Shown in pieces: positions 1 through 6,870 of a DNA stretch of 35,219 nucleotides. Origin of the DNA: an uncultured Porphyromonadaceae bacterium (lineage in GTDB: Bacteria; Bacteroidota; Bacteroidia; Bacteroidales; Muribaculaceae); NCBI GenBank assembly GCA_900548705.1, contig URLF01000018.1:1-35219 (forward strand), read 5' to 3'. Every line of letters begins with the position of its first letter. The first letter of the stretch is position 1. The notes beneath the pieces are model-generated. The model did no database searches and was not told where the DNA came from. It worked only from the letters and a program-made list of their open reading frames with translations. The position numbers and the translations under genes are program-made.

Positions 1-40
1 CTACTTATCAGAAAGTTGGACTCACTGCTTTATGGTTTAG

Positions 41-1390
41 CGGACAGTAATAATTAAATTTATAGAACATCATCTTTGTCATGCTGCGTTCGCTTACCCG
101 GCATCCGGTTATGAAAATGCCGACATTGTGATTGTCGATGCCGTAGGTGAATGGGCCACTACTTCAATTATGAAGGCTGATCGTGCAAAAATCGAGGTCC
201 TTGCTGAACAACGTTTCCCCGATTCAATCGGGTTACTCTACTCCTCGTTTACTCAATTTATTGGATTTAAGGTCAACTCTGATGAATACAAGGTCATGGG
301 ATTGGCACCGTATGGAGAGAAAGATTCTCCTCAGACGCAAAAATATATAAAACTGATTAAAGATAAAATTATTCAGAACGACAGTATCTTCCCGCAGTTA
401 AATTTGTCATATTTCAGTTTCCAGTATGGAGACCGAATGATTCGAGAAAAGAAATGGGAACAGCTTTTTGGAATACCCATGCGACAGCCAACGGGTGAGT
501 TAGAACAGTCACATAAGAATCTTGCCTTGGCTATCCAGATTGTAACAGAAGATATTTTACAAAAAATACTCGAATACGTGAAAGCTAACAGCGGTTCGGA
601 CTACCTCTGTATCTGTGGCGGTGTAGCTCTCAACTGCGCCGCTAACGGGGCAATGTTACGCAAAGATATTTATAGCAATATATACGTTCCATTCGCTCCT
701 GGAGATTGTGGCTGTTCGATTGGGGCTGCTCTGGCTTATTCCATCCTAATTAATGGCAAAACAAAATATCAAATTTCGCCATATCTTGGGCCCGAATATC
801 CGGATAACGAGATAGAAAAGTATTTAATAGAAAGCGACTTAAACTATTCAATTTGTGACGATGAGCAAGACCTTTGTTGCCGCACAGCTCAACTGATTGC
901 AGATGGATCTATTATTGTATGGTTTCAGGGACGTATGGAATTAGGTCCACGGGCATTGGGAAACCGAAGCATTTTAGCTGATGCACGAAATCCAGAAATG
1001 AAGGATATGGTCAACAGCAGAATAAAGTTTCGAGAAGCATTCCGCCCTTTTGCACCGAGCGTAATGGAAGAATATGCAGACTCCTATTTCGCAGGTTGTA
1101 TCAAATCACCTTATATGATGTTCACCTACCCGGTTACAACAAAGATTTTACCGGCTACAACACATATTGATGAAACGTCGAGAGTTCAAACAGTATCTGA
1201 AACAGACAATCCTAAATACTATAAACTTCTGAAAACGTTTAAGGCTCTGACTGGATGTCCCGCTATTCTCAATACAAGCTTTAATGTTATGGGAGAACCT
1301 ATTGTACGTACGCCTTCAGATGCAATAGCGACATTTAAGAAAAGCGGCTTGGATTATCTGGTAATCGGCAATTTTATCGTTAAGAAATAA
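41..1390 (+). CDS. Carbamoyltransferase (NodU/CmcH family), N-terminally broken or partial
   Basis: The family transfers a carbamoyl group from carbamoyl phosphate to a hydroxyl of a sugar, antibiotic or other metabolite. The frame encodes the metal-binding HHxxHA motif (EHHLCHAAF, about 65-91), then DAVGEWATTS, a CGGVALNCAANG loop, and the C-terminal domain with GPRALGNRS, REAFRPFAPS and NTSFNVMGEP. The frame is open from 41, but an in-frame TAG lies at 38-40 and no ATG precedes the HHxxHA motif. The first possible start, GTG at 128, would remove that motif, so it is unlikely to be the true start. Family members usually carry about 90-100 residues before HHxxHA, and none is readable here in this frame. 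Either the gene is frameshifted or truncated, or the window edge hides the cause. The next gene starts 1 nt after the stop. Family assignment is secure; whether the gene works is doubtful. Confidence 0.88.
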   Translation, partial: RTVIIKFIEHHLCHAAFAYPASGYENADIVIVDAVGEWATTSIMKADRAKIEVLAEQRFPDSIGLLYSSFTQFIGFKVNSDEYKVMGLAPYGEKDSPQTQKYIKLIKDKIIQNDSIFPQLNLSYFSFQYGDRMIREKKWEQLFGIPMRQPTGELEQSHKNLALAIQIVTEDILQKILEYVKANSGSDYLCICGGVALNCAANGAMLRKDIYSNIYVPFAPGDCGCSIGAALAYSILINGKTKYQISPYLGPEYPDNEIEKYLIESDLNYSICDDEQDLCCRTAQLIADGSIIVWFQGRMELGPRALGNRSILADARNPEMKDMVNSRIKFREAFRPFAPSVMEEYADSYFAGCIKSPYMMFTYPVTTKILPATTHIDETSRVQTVSETDNPKYYKLLKTFKALTGCPAILNTSFNVMGEPIVRTPSDAIATFKKSGLDYLVIGNFIVKK

Positions 1391-1391
1391 T

Positions 1392-1538
1392 ATGGAGTTC
1401 TTAAAAGAAATATTCAGTTTTATCGTGCAAACCAAGAAATGGTGGCTTGCTCCATTACTTTTTATCCTACTGATAGTTGGGCTACTGGTTTTATTTGCAG
1501 ACAGTGCCGTCGCACCATTTATCTATTCCTTGTTTTGA
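1392..1538 (+). CDS. DUF5989 family small membrane protein
   Basis: A 48-residue protein starting MEFLKEIFSFIVQTKKWW and ending in AVAPFIYSLF. It has one transmembrane helix (about residues 19-36) between an amphipathic, lysine- and tryptophan-containing N-terminus and the short conserved APFIY tail. I recognise this as the DUF5989 type that commonly follows carbamoyltransferase genes. Its molecular function is unknown. It starts 1 nt after the carbamoyltransferase stop and ends 1 nt before the next start, so the three genes are almost certainly one transcript. Confidence 0.8.
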   Translation: MEFLKEIFSFIVQTKKWWLAPLLFILLIVGLLVLFADSAVAPFIYSLF

Positions 1539-1539
1539 C

Positions 1540-1725
1540 ATGAAAAAGATACTGATTACATTTCAATATATCGGTAAAATGATAAGTAAACTCATTGTAG
1601 CCCTGTGTTTGCTTTTCATATACCTTATCGTTATTGCACCATACTCTCTATTTATTCGATTCAACCATAGTCCTATCTATAGGAATAGAATATATAATGC
1701 TTCAGACTTGGATCGAATGTTCTGA
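1540..1725 (+). CDS. Small membrane protein, SxtJ-like, downstream of carbamoyltransferase
   Basis: A 61-residue protein starting MKKILITFQYIGKMISK. One long hydrophobic helix (about residues 16-38) is followed by the APYSLFIRF segment, resembling the 'P-x-x-L-x-x-R' part of SxtJ-like membrane proteins found beside carbamoyltransferases. The frame stays open upstream to 1477, but that stretch overlaps DUF5989, so ATG 1540 is chosen; it lies 1 nt after the preceding stop. Function unknown; probably a membrane partner of the carbamoylation cassette. It is shorter than typical SxtJ proteins (about 130 residues, from memory). Confidence 0.6.
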   Translation: MKKILITFQYIGKMISKLIVALCLLFIYLIVIAPYSLFIRFNHSPIYRNRIYNASDLDRMF

Positions 1726-1750
1726 AAGCAATATCCTCCTAAATTAACTA

Positions 1751-2056
1751 TTAGTAAGTCGCCTCACTCTGAATATTCTCAAAAGCATCCAATGCTTCTT
1801 GAAGCTCATAGCTCCAATTGAAATAGCTTATGGCTTCATATCCATCTGAAGCCTCAGACTGTATTACATCAAATTTAGATTCATATTCTGATATGGTATT
1901 ATTTGCATCATCAAGTTCAGATTCCAATTCAGAGACACGATTCTCAAGATCAGAAATTTCTCTCTCATATTCTTCATTATTACAGTTGCAAGAATATAAG
2001 AGCATGCTCAGGGCAAGAATAAAACTTGCACAAAAATACTTCATTATAAGGCGCAT
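1751..2056 (-). CDS. Predicted small coiled-coil lipoprotein
   Basis: A protein of about 100 residues with a signal peptide ending in a lipobox (LLYSC; lipidated Cys about residue 23). It continues with an acidic coiled coil (about residues 28-65, repeated ISDLENRVSELESELDDA-type heptads) and a short C-terminal part. ATG 2044 (MKYFCASF) is an equally good start. Likely an outer-membrane or periplasmic lipoprotein. It is the last leftward gene of the satD cluster, 17 nt after the previous gene, and may share its transcript. I do not recognise a family. Confidence 0.65.
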   Translation of the reverse strand: MRLIMKYFCASFILALSMLLYSCNCNNEEYEREISDLENRVSELESELDDANNTISEYESKFDVIQSEASDGYEAISYFNWSYELQEALDAFENIQSEATY

Positions 2057-2073
2057 AAAGCTAAACTTAAGAA

Positions 2074-2295
2074 TTATTTAAAGACCTTGACGGGGCCGAA
2101 TAGGTTGCCGTGTTTCAGCTGTTTACGGTACCAGAGATAGAATTTGATGCAGAAAGCGGTTATCACTATCGTCGCTACCAGATTCCACCACTCGATGGAC
2201 CCGTCTATAACACGAATAGCCCTGTCTATAATATAACCGACTGACAGTAATGCGAGTGTCAGCCAGATATTGCGTTTTACCTTATTGCTTAACAT
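2074..2295 (-). CDS. Small two-helix membrane protein
   Basis: A 73-residue protein with two predicted transmembrane helices (about residues 9-29 and 38-55) and a basic C-terminus (WYRKQLKHGN). The start overlaps the end of the PH-domain gene by 7 nt, which supports translational coupling within the leftward satD operon. No family recognised. Confidence 0.6.
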   Translation of the reverse strand: MLSNKVKRNIWLTLALLSVGYIIDRAIRVIDGSIEWWNLVATIVITAFCIKFYLWYRKQLKHGNLFGPVKVFK

Positions 2296-2717
2296 TTGAG
2301 TTCTTTAATGTTCGGGTTGATTTCAATAAGTTGTGCTATGAATTTATCGCGATTGTTTGGCGAGATTTCCAATGGAGCATAACTTTTCCATATGGTGCGG
2401 TCAATGAAACTTATGGATACTCGCAGATGGGACATTCCGGCTGTCGCAATGTAGCCCGTTGTCTTCTTTACATCCTTGATATTTGAGATAGGCAACCGCA
2501 TGGGTCTGAAGAACTGATATATTACCAAATATTTATCATCAATCTCATACCAACATCCGAACATGAGCCACGCATAGAGCAATGTTGTCAGACCACTGAC
2601 AAAAACAACATACCACCATGACATTGCGATAGCGGAAAGCCATATGACGCCGAGGAATACGATTGTAACAAGCCATACCCACCAGTCAATTTTCGATCGG
2701 TAGACAGTCTTTCCCAT
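2289..2717 (-). CDS. Membrane protein with bacterial PH-like domain
   Basis: A 142-residue protein. Two hydrophobic helices (about residues 12-30 and 33-52) are followed by a compact beta-rich domain with CWYEIDDKYLVIYQFFRPMRLPISNIKDV, which matches the pattern of bacterial PH-domain proteins (PF06713-like: Y-x-I-x-D-x-x-L ... I-P-I-x-x-I). Such proteins sit in the membrane with the PH-like domain in the cytoplasm; the ligand is unknown. The gene lies 2 nt downstream of the DUF3307 gene and overlaps the next gene by 7 nt, so it is part of the satD operon. The domain assignment is from pattern recognition only. Confidence 0.6.
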   Translation of the reverse strand: MGKTVYRSKIDWWVWLVTIVFLGVIWLSAIAMSWWYVVFVSGLTTLLYAWLMFGCWYEIDDKYLVIYQFFRPMRLPISNIKDVKKTTGYIATAGMSHLRVSISFIDRTIWKSYAPLEISPNNRDKFIAQLIEINPNIKELKC

Positions 2718-2719
2718 TC

Positions 2720-3460
2720 TTATCTTAATTTAATATACATGCCCATCAGCCAATTGATGCCGAACCCAATCAGTATGGCAATCGTGAAACTGGCGAATGT
2801 ACCTATGAGCACATATTCTGTAATCTTTATGTCTTTGGCTTTGTTAAGCTCACCGAACCGGAAAACCGATTTCGCCGCCAATAAGAATCCTATGCCTTCT
2901 ATATTGTCTGTGAATATGAATGTCAGAATCAATATCCTTTCAAGGTATCCTATCCATTTGCCGGCGTTGGGCAAACCTTGCGAAGAAGCATCGGACGGCA
3001 TCCATTTTTCAAATTCGATAAAGGATTTTATCAAAATCGAAGTGGGTGTAAGCACTGCGATATATGCCGTAGCGATGAGCCAAAAATTAGTTGAGAAAAT
3101 TTCGTCGGCCATATCCAACTGCGGCAATCCTGCGAATACGAACCACCACAATCCTGTTATGACACAGAAGTGAGCAAGCTGGTCCCATACGAGGCTTATG
3201 AGGTCTTTCCTCTTACACATCGATTTGACGTAGTCTATCAGGAAATGGCTGACACCAATCACGACCGGTATCAACCAACAAGTCCATTGAGCGACAAAAA
3301 CGTATGACAACGTCGCCTGAATCAGGGCGTGAAGAACGAGAGCCTTGAATTTTGCCGTGAAATGGCTTGAAAATTTATTGGTGCACATCTTATCGCTCTG
3401 AAGGAGAAAATCTCCTGTCAGATGTGCTGCGATAAGCTTTATGAGTATGATTGTGTTCAT
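2720..3460 (-). CDS. DUF3307 family multi-spanning membrane protein
   Basis: A 246-residue protein with about six hydrophobic helices. It carries the conserved polar motifs of DUF3307: HLTGDFLLQ (near residue 13), a histidine-rich HALIQ segment, HFLIDYVK, and WDQLAHF. The His/Asp residues inside membrane segments suggest a buried metal or catalytic site, but no activity is established. Its ATG overlaps the satD stop by 4 nt (ATGA, 3457-3460), so the two are translationally coupled. SatD and DUF3307 genes are often adjacent in Bacteroidota, which suggests a functional pair. Confidence 0.85.
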   Translation of the reverse strand: MNTIILIKLIAAHLTGDFLLQSDKMCTNKFSSHFTAKFKALVLHALIQATLSYVFVAQWTCWLIPVVIGVSHFLIDYVKSMCKRKDLISLVWDQLAHFCVITGLWWFVFAGLPQLDMADEIFSTNFWLIATAYIAVLTPTSILIKSFIEFEKWMPSDASSQGLPNAGKWIGYLERILILTFIFTDNIEGIGFLLAAKSVFRFGELNKAKDIKITEYVLIGTFASFTIAILIGFGINWLMGMYIKLR

Positions 3461-4098
3461 CCTATCCTTCCTTTGATCAATTCCTTGAATCTACTGGTAT
3501 ATAGATACATCAATTCTTCTTTGCCGGCTTTTAGAGCCTTGTCTACCATCTGCCGGGTAATTCCGAGTATATTACCGATTTCAGCATGGCTCAATCCTGT
3601 AATCAGACTTTGAAATATTACGCGGCTTTGACTCTGGGTCCAGCCCGTAATGATGTCATCGGCAAATGCGGTCGAAACTCGTAATTCCTTATTTACCTCT
3701 TCCCAAGGCGTTTCTATTGTCAGACGATACTTGCCTATGGAATCAAGCCCTCTGCCTGAGGCACGGTATGCCTCGCCATCGCTTGTCGCAAGAGTGCCGT
3801 TTTCATATTCTACGGTCCCGATACCGATCGCCAGACGTGCATCCCATTGGCGGTTATGTTCAGCGAACTTAAAGGAGCGGATATGGGACCGTACGGCGAG
3901 AGCTGCCTTTAATGAGTCAACCGGTTTTCCGACTCTAATCTGGAAACTGTCGCCGCGAAAAATCTCAAGATCGATTTTTGTCAATGGCAACAGCAATTCT
4001 GGCAGTGATTGCAGCATTCGCAACATTGAATCACGCTCCTCCGCAACCATCTTTGTGGAATCCACGATATCGCCGGTTATTATCGCTCCAATTTTCAT
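3457..4098 (-). CDS. SatD family protein with cyclase-like fold and HTH
   Basis: A 213-residue cytoplasmic protein. The start is ATG 4098 (MKIGAIITGDIVDST); an upstream extension would run over the promoter. The first part resembles a class III nucleotidyl cyclase fold: TGDIVDST (D10) and EIFRGDSFQI (D50) sit where the two metal-binding aspartates fall. ARLAIGIGTVEY and GEAYRASGRGL resemble the later strand and the N-x-x-x-R region, except that the usual catalytic Asn is not evident. Residues about 165-192 form a helix-turn-helix (HAEIGNILGITRQMVDKAL). SatD was named from a streptococcal acid-tolerance locus; its biochemistry is not established. The gene heads a leftward operon with membrane proteins, and its promoter overlaps tandem inverted repeats, so autoregulation through the HTH is plausible. 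Cyclase activity is inference only. Confidence 0.85.
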   Translation of the reverse strand: MKIGAIITGDIVDSTKMVAEERDSMLRMLQSLPELLLPLTKIDLEIFRGDSFQIRVGKPVDSLKAALAVRSHIRSFKFAEHNRQWDARLAIGIGTVEYENGTLATSDGEAYRASGRGLDSIGKYRLTIETPWEEVNKELRVSTAFADDIITGWTQSQSRVIFQSLITGLSHAEIGNILGITRQMVDKALKAGKEELMYLYTSRFKELIKGRIG

Positions 4099-4114
4099 AA
4101 TCTGAAATTTTGTG

Positions 4115-4145
4115 CAAATATAAGCATTAGCATCGAATCTCGCAA
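4115..4145 (-). promoter_or_regulatory. satD operon promoter
   Basis: Read on the minus strand there is a TTG -33 element (4143-4145), a 20-nt spacer, and a -7 box TATATTTG (4115-4122) that fits the Bacteroidota consensus TAnnTTTG. The predicted start is about 10 nt upstream of the satD ATG. The -33 element lies inside the first of two inverted repeats. Confidence 0.75.
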
Positions 4146-4188
4146 CTAAATTTGGTTGCATTTCGTTTTTGCAACCCTAAAAAGTTGC
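4142..4188. promoter_or_regulatory. Tandem operator: two GCAAC-N8-GTTGC inverted repeats
   Basis: Two 18-bp inverted repeats with identical arms, GCAAC and GTTGC, and identical 8-nt spacing lie at 4142-4159 and 4171-4188. They are separated by 11 nt, so the repeat period is 29 bp. The first covers the -33 element of the satD promoter. This is the layout expected for a repressor that binds as adjacent dimers. SatD itself has a C-terminal HTH and is the obvious candidate, but that is inference. Confidence 0.7.
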
Positions 4189-4222
4189 GTATATGAGTGG
4201 TCATTCAATGACGTGGACTCCC

Positions 4223-4251
4223 TTCGCCGCCTTTTGGCGGCCGAAATTTTT
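4223..4251 (+). terminator. GC-rich hairpin followed by T-run
   Basis: On the plus strand CCGCC-TTTT-GGCGG, extended by TTCG/CGAA with one bulge, is followed by a short T-run (4246-4251). It sits in the roughly 210-bp gap between satD and DUF3873. It could terminate rightward transcription or act as a processing signal at the 3' end of the leftward pcf transcript. Nothing else recognisable is in this gap apart from the satD control region. Confidence 0.4.
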
Positions 4252-4311
4252 GGCAAATCGAAGGCGATGGAGCATCACGCTTCACCGCCTTCTTCACTGA
4301 TATGGCTTTGG

Positions 4312-4521
4312 TTACTTGTTTCGTTTGGCGAGCCACTCGTCTCGTTTGTGACGGCACTCCTGGAGGGTTGGAGCGACTACCGAAAAGAGGTCACCATCTT
4401 TGGTTCTGTAGTCGTACATCACTCTCGTTATCCTGCGACCTCGGTGGGGGGAGTAAAAGGTCTCATACTGCTCCTGTCCGGCTTGGGTGGTCGATATTCC
4501 GTTTTGGGTCATTCGTGTCAT
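4312..4521 (-). CDS. DUF3873 family protein
   Basis: About 69 residues from ATG 4521 (or 66 from ATG 4512). The characteristic pattern is visible: NGIST, QAGQEQYETFY, MYDYRTKDGDLFSVVAPTLQECRHKRDEWL. I recognise this as DUF3873, a short protein common in Bacteroidales conjugative elements and near PcfJ genes; function unknown. The frame is open further upstream through a hairpin and into the PcfJ gene, but the conserved part begins at MTQNG, so the internal ATG is chosen. It is the last gene of the leftward PcfK-PcfJ-DUF3873 operon. Confidence 0.8.
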   Translation of the reverse strand: MTRMTQNGISTTQAGQEQYETFYSPHRGRRITRVMYDYRTKDGDLFSVVAPTLQECRHKRDEWLAKRNK

Positions 4522-4538
4522 AGTCTTGGGGGTGTTGT

Positions 4539-4564
4539 GACCACCGCCGGAGTTGGCGGTGGTC
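4539..4564 (-). promoter_or_regulatory. Perfect 10-bp hairpin between PcfJ-like gene and DUF3873
   Basis: GACCACCGCC, 6-nt loop, GGCGGTGGTC. It lies immediately after the PcfJ-like stop codon and just before the DUF3873 start. There is no T-run, so it looks more like an mRNA stability, processing or attenuation element than a full intrinsic terminator. Confidence 0.55.
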
Positions 4565-4573
4565 GGATTTAAC

Positions 4574-5839
4574 TTATGCTCTCTTGCGCTCGGCAATCAT
4601 CTTCTTGTTGGCGTTGATGATGCCGGCTATCTGCTCGGTGTATTCGCAGACCTTGTTGGCGAAGGCTCGGCATTGAACGACTGAGTAGTCCTTCAGCGAA
4701 ATTTCCACTGTGGCGATGGTCTTGCCTCCCATCGTGGCTGTGAACACCAGCGTGTCGGCTTTGAGATAGTAGCCCGCTGAACCTACGCAGATGTGTTGCG
4801 TGGTGCCTTCATCGTAGTAGTCGGCTACGCTGTCGAGGGTGCGGAGCCGGATTGTGCCGTCTGTCATCGTCAGTCCGATGAAACGACCTTTGAGTTCCTC
4901 GAACTTGGCTTGGTCGGCTTCCGCTTTCTTGCGGTTGGCTTCCCTCTGCTCCTTTACCCTCTGTCGGTTGACTTTCCCCACATATTCATCGTGGACGTGC
5001 TTGAGGTCTTTCGGTGCGACCAATGACGGGGAATGGAGGTCTCTGCCAATACGCTCCAACATCTTGATATAGTCGAACCACATACTTGGTGCCTTGAATA
5101 TGTATCCAACTCTCTTGGCTACTTTGATGGAGTCCCAATATTTGTCAACCTCCTGCGGATGCTGGCAAAGATAGCGGAGCATTTCAATGTCTCCGGATTT
5201 CATCAGCGTCTCGGCTTTGGGATTGGTGAGCAACTGCTGAAAGAGTGTGACGGGGTGCATTGCGTGGCAACATTCCTTGAACCCGTTGCGCTTGATGGTG
5301 TCGGTTGACTTGATGCGGGGATATACCCATTCTCCTGCGATATGACGGAAGGCATCGTTGTCGCCACTTATCTCCAACGGCGAGCCGAAAGCGAATGAGT
5401 CAATGTAGTAGCCGAGTGTGCGCTGGAGTCCCACGACTGTGGCGTGTCCCTTGGGGTCAATCCAATACTGACCGATTTCAAGATAGGCAGGCTTCGCCTT
5501 CATCCCCTTGCGCATTTCAACTATCATCAGGAACATTCTCACTACCTGATAGTCCTCCATAGTGGTGATTACGTTGAAATAGGATTTGTCTCGGCGTACT
5601 CGCTCTTTGGTGTTGCGTATCTCGACCCTCTCTCCGCAGTTGGGGCAACGATAGATGCCGAAGCCGACCTCCTGCCATTCGTGTCCGCAGTCCATACATA
5701 CCGCCTTGCCCGATTTGAGACGATAGGCGTAATGGTCGATGGTGTGGCTGAACGCCCATTGCTTTTGGGCGGTGGTGAGCGGGCGGAGTCGCCAACTCAG
5801 TTCCACTATATGCTGTTGCTTCTTGTTTCTCGGTTTCAT
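4574..5839 (-). CDS. PcfJ-like protein
   Basis: A 421-residue protein. Near the N-terminus is a zinc ribbon with C48-x2-C51 and C65-x2-C68 (CMDCGHEW, CPNCGERV). A long middle region with a charged helical linker (residues about 285-315) leads to the conserved PcfJ C-terminal core (QHICVGSAGYYLKADTLVF, VEISLKDYSVVQCRAF). PcfJ was named from the enterococcal plasmid pCF10; homologues are common in Bacteroidales mobile elements but the biochemical role is unknown. It lies 12 nt downstream of the PcfK-like gene. The pair marks this stretch as part of a conjugative or mobilisable element. Confidence 0.87.
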   Translation of the reverse strand: MKPRNKKQQHIVELSWRLRPLTTAQKQWAFSHTIDHYAYRLKSGKAVCMDCGHEWQEVGFGIYRCPNCGERVEIRNTKERVRRDKSYFNVITTMEDYQVVRMFLMIVEMRKGMKAKPAYLEIGQYWIDPKGHATVVGLQRTLGYYIDSFAFGSPLEISGDNDAFRHIAGEWVYPRIKSTDTIKRNGFKECCHAMHPVTLFQQLLTNPKAETLMKSGDIEMLRYLCQHPQEVDKYWDSIKVAKRVGYIFKAPSMWFDYIKMLERIGRDLHSPSLVAPKDLKHVHDEYVGKVNRQRVKEQREANRKKAEADQAKFEELKGRFIGLTMTDGTIRLRTLDSVADYYDEGTTQHICVGSAGYYLKADTLVFTATMGGKTIATVEISLKDYSVVQCRAFANKVCEYTEQIAGIINANKKMIAERKRA

Positions 5840-5851
5840 CTTACTGGGGTT

Positions 5852-6298
5852 TTATAGGTCGAATAGACTGGGTTGGACATTGATTTCTTCTCCGGCTTTG
5901 GGTGCCGTTGTCGATTTGGGTTGAGCCTTTGGAGCTGACTGCCGTCTGATTTCTCGGAGTTGCTCCTGCTTATACTGCTCCATAGCCTGCTCTTTGAGTT
6001 CCGCCTTGTCCTCATCGGAGAGTTCCGGCTTTGATACCACGATGTTGCAGTTGACCTTTCCGCAGTCCTCAATCTCGTTCTCGTCGAAGTAGTGGACCAA
6101 TATGTTCATCACGGTGGTATCGTCCACGCAACACATCCCGCTCTTTTGGATTTGCGAACAGAGGTAGTTCACGGCTCCCTCCATGCTCTTTGATGGGTTC
6201 GCCATCTTGATAGCGAATGAGGGTTCGGCGATGCAACGCTCCTGTAGCATCTGCTGCATTGCTGCGATTGCAGCGTTGTTTGATTTGTGTGTAGCCAT
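5852..6298 (-). CDS. PcfK-like protein
   Basis: A 148-residue soluble protein. The N-terminal two-thirds contain the PcfK-like pattern (AAIAAMQQMLQ, SMEGAVNYLCSQIQKSG, MNILVHYFDE). The C-terminal third is a charged, proline- and lysine-rich tail ending in PSLFDL. That ending resembles a sliding-clamp-binding motif (hydrophobic pair at the C-terminus), which is my inference. The usual partner, PcfJ, follows 12 nt downstream. Function unknown; found on conjugative plasmids and integrative elements. Confidence 0.85.
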   Translation of the reverse strand: MATHKSNNAAIAAMQQMLQERCIAEPSFAIKMANPSKSMEGAVNYLCSQIQKSGMCCVDDTTVMNILVHYFDENEIEDCGKVNCNIVVSKPELSDEDKAELKEQAMEQYKQEQLREIRRQSAPKAQPKSTTAPKAGEEINVQPSLFDL

Positions 6299-6310
6299 AT
6301 CAGTTGAGTT

Positions 6311-6526
6311 TTATAAAGTGAGTAGCCAATAGATTATCATCAGTGCTGAGATTAGGCTGATTATCCAACCCACGCCTCGGAATATCGATCGGAGAAACAC
6401 CCACAACACCAATCCGAGTATTGCCCCAATTATCCCCACCGCCCAGAGGAGAACTCTTTTTATGCGGTTGAGAATGGAGATGGATGCTCTGCCTCGTCTA
6501 ATTGATATGTTGTTGTTCGTTTTCAT
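6311..6526 (-). CDS. Small membrane protein upstream of PcfK
   Basis: A 71-residue protein from ATG 6526 (MKTNNNISIRRGRASISI). It has a basic N-terminus and two hydrophobic helices (about residues 25-46 and 51-69), and ends 12 nt before the PcfK-like gene. The frame is open further upstream, but that extension enters the large palindrome and has no coding character. No family recognised; probably the first gene of the pcf operon. Confidence 0.55.
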   Translation of the reverse strand: MKTNNNISIRRGRASISILNRIKRVLLWAVGIIGAILGLVLWVFLRSIFRGVGWIISLISALMIIYWLLTL

Positions 6527-6566
6527 CGTGCGACATTTTTTTATGCGTCTATCGACTATCGAAGTT

Positions 6567-6758
6567 TTGCTTGCTCGTTGACACGGCAGCGTGCGGAGGC
6601 AAAGAAGGGCTGTTCGCCCTTTGGCGGAAAAATACGAGTGCAAAATGAAGTATTAGCCGGAGCTTGCGGAGGCAAATACCATTTTGTGTCTGGAGATTTT
6701 TCAGCCAAAAGGCACAAGAATAGCCCTGCTCCGCACGTTTCTGAATCCGAGCAAGCAA
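6567..6758. repeat. Large imperfect palindrome (about 190 bp)
   Basis: The two arms contain the same blocks in inverted order: TTGCTTGCTCG (6567-6577 and 6748-6758), GTGCGGAG (6591-6598 and 6729-6736), AGGGCT (6606-6611 and 6722-6727), a roughly 18-nt block matching at 16 positions (about 6616-6633 against about 6696-6713), CAAAAT, and GTATT near the centre. The loop is around 6650-6672. It occupies most of the 344-bp gap between the pcf operon and the GNAT gene. It could be a MITE-like element, a replication or transfer origin structure, or a foldback RNA. The short frames inside it on the minus strand are by-products of the palindrome. Confidence 0.75.
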
Positions 6759-6870
6759 GGCTTCCTGAGTTGATAGTATCGCATAATCTGGAGCTAAGAC
6801 TCCATGACGGTGAAAACGAATGACAGCATATTGGCACTGAAATCCCGTGAAAAAGTGGTAATTTTGCAAT

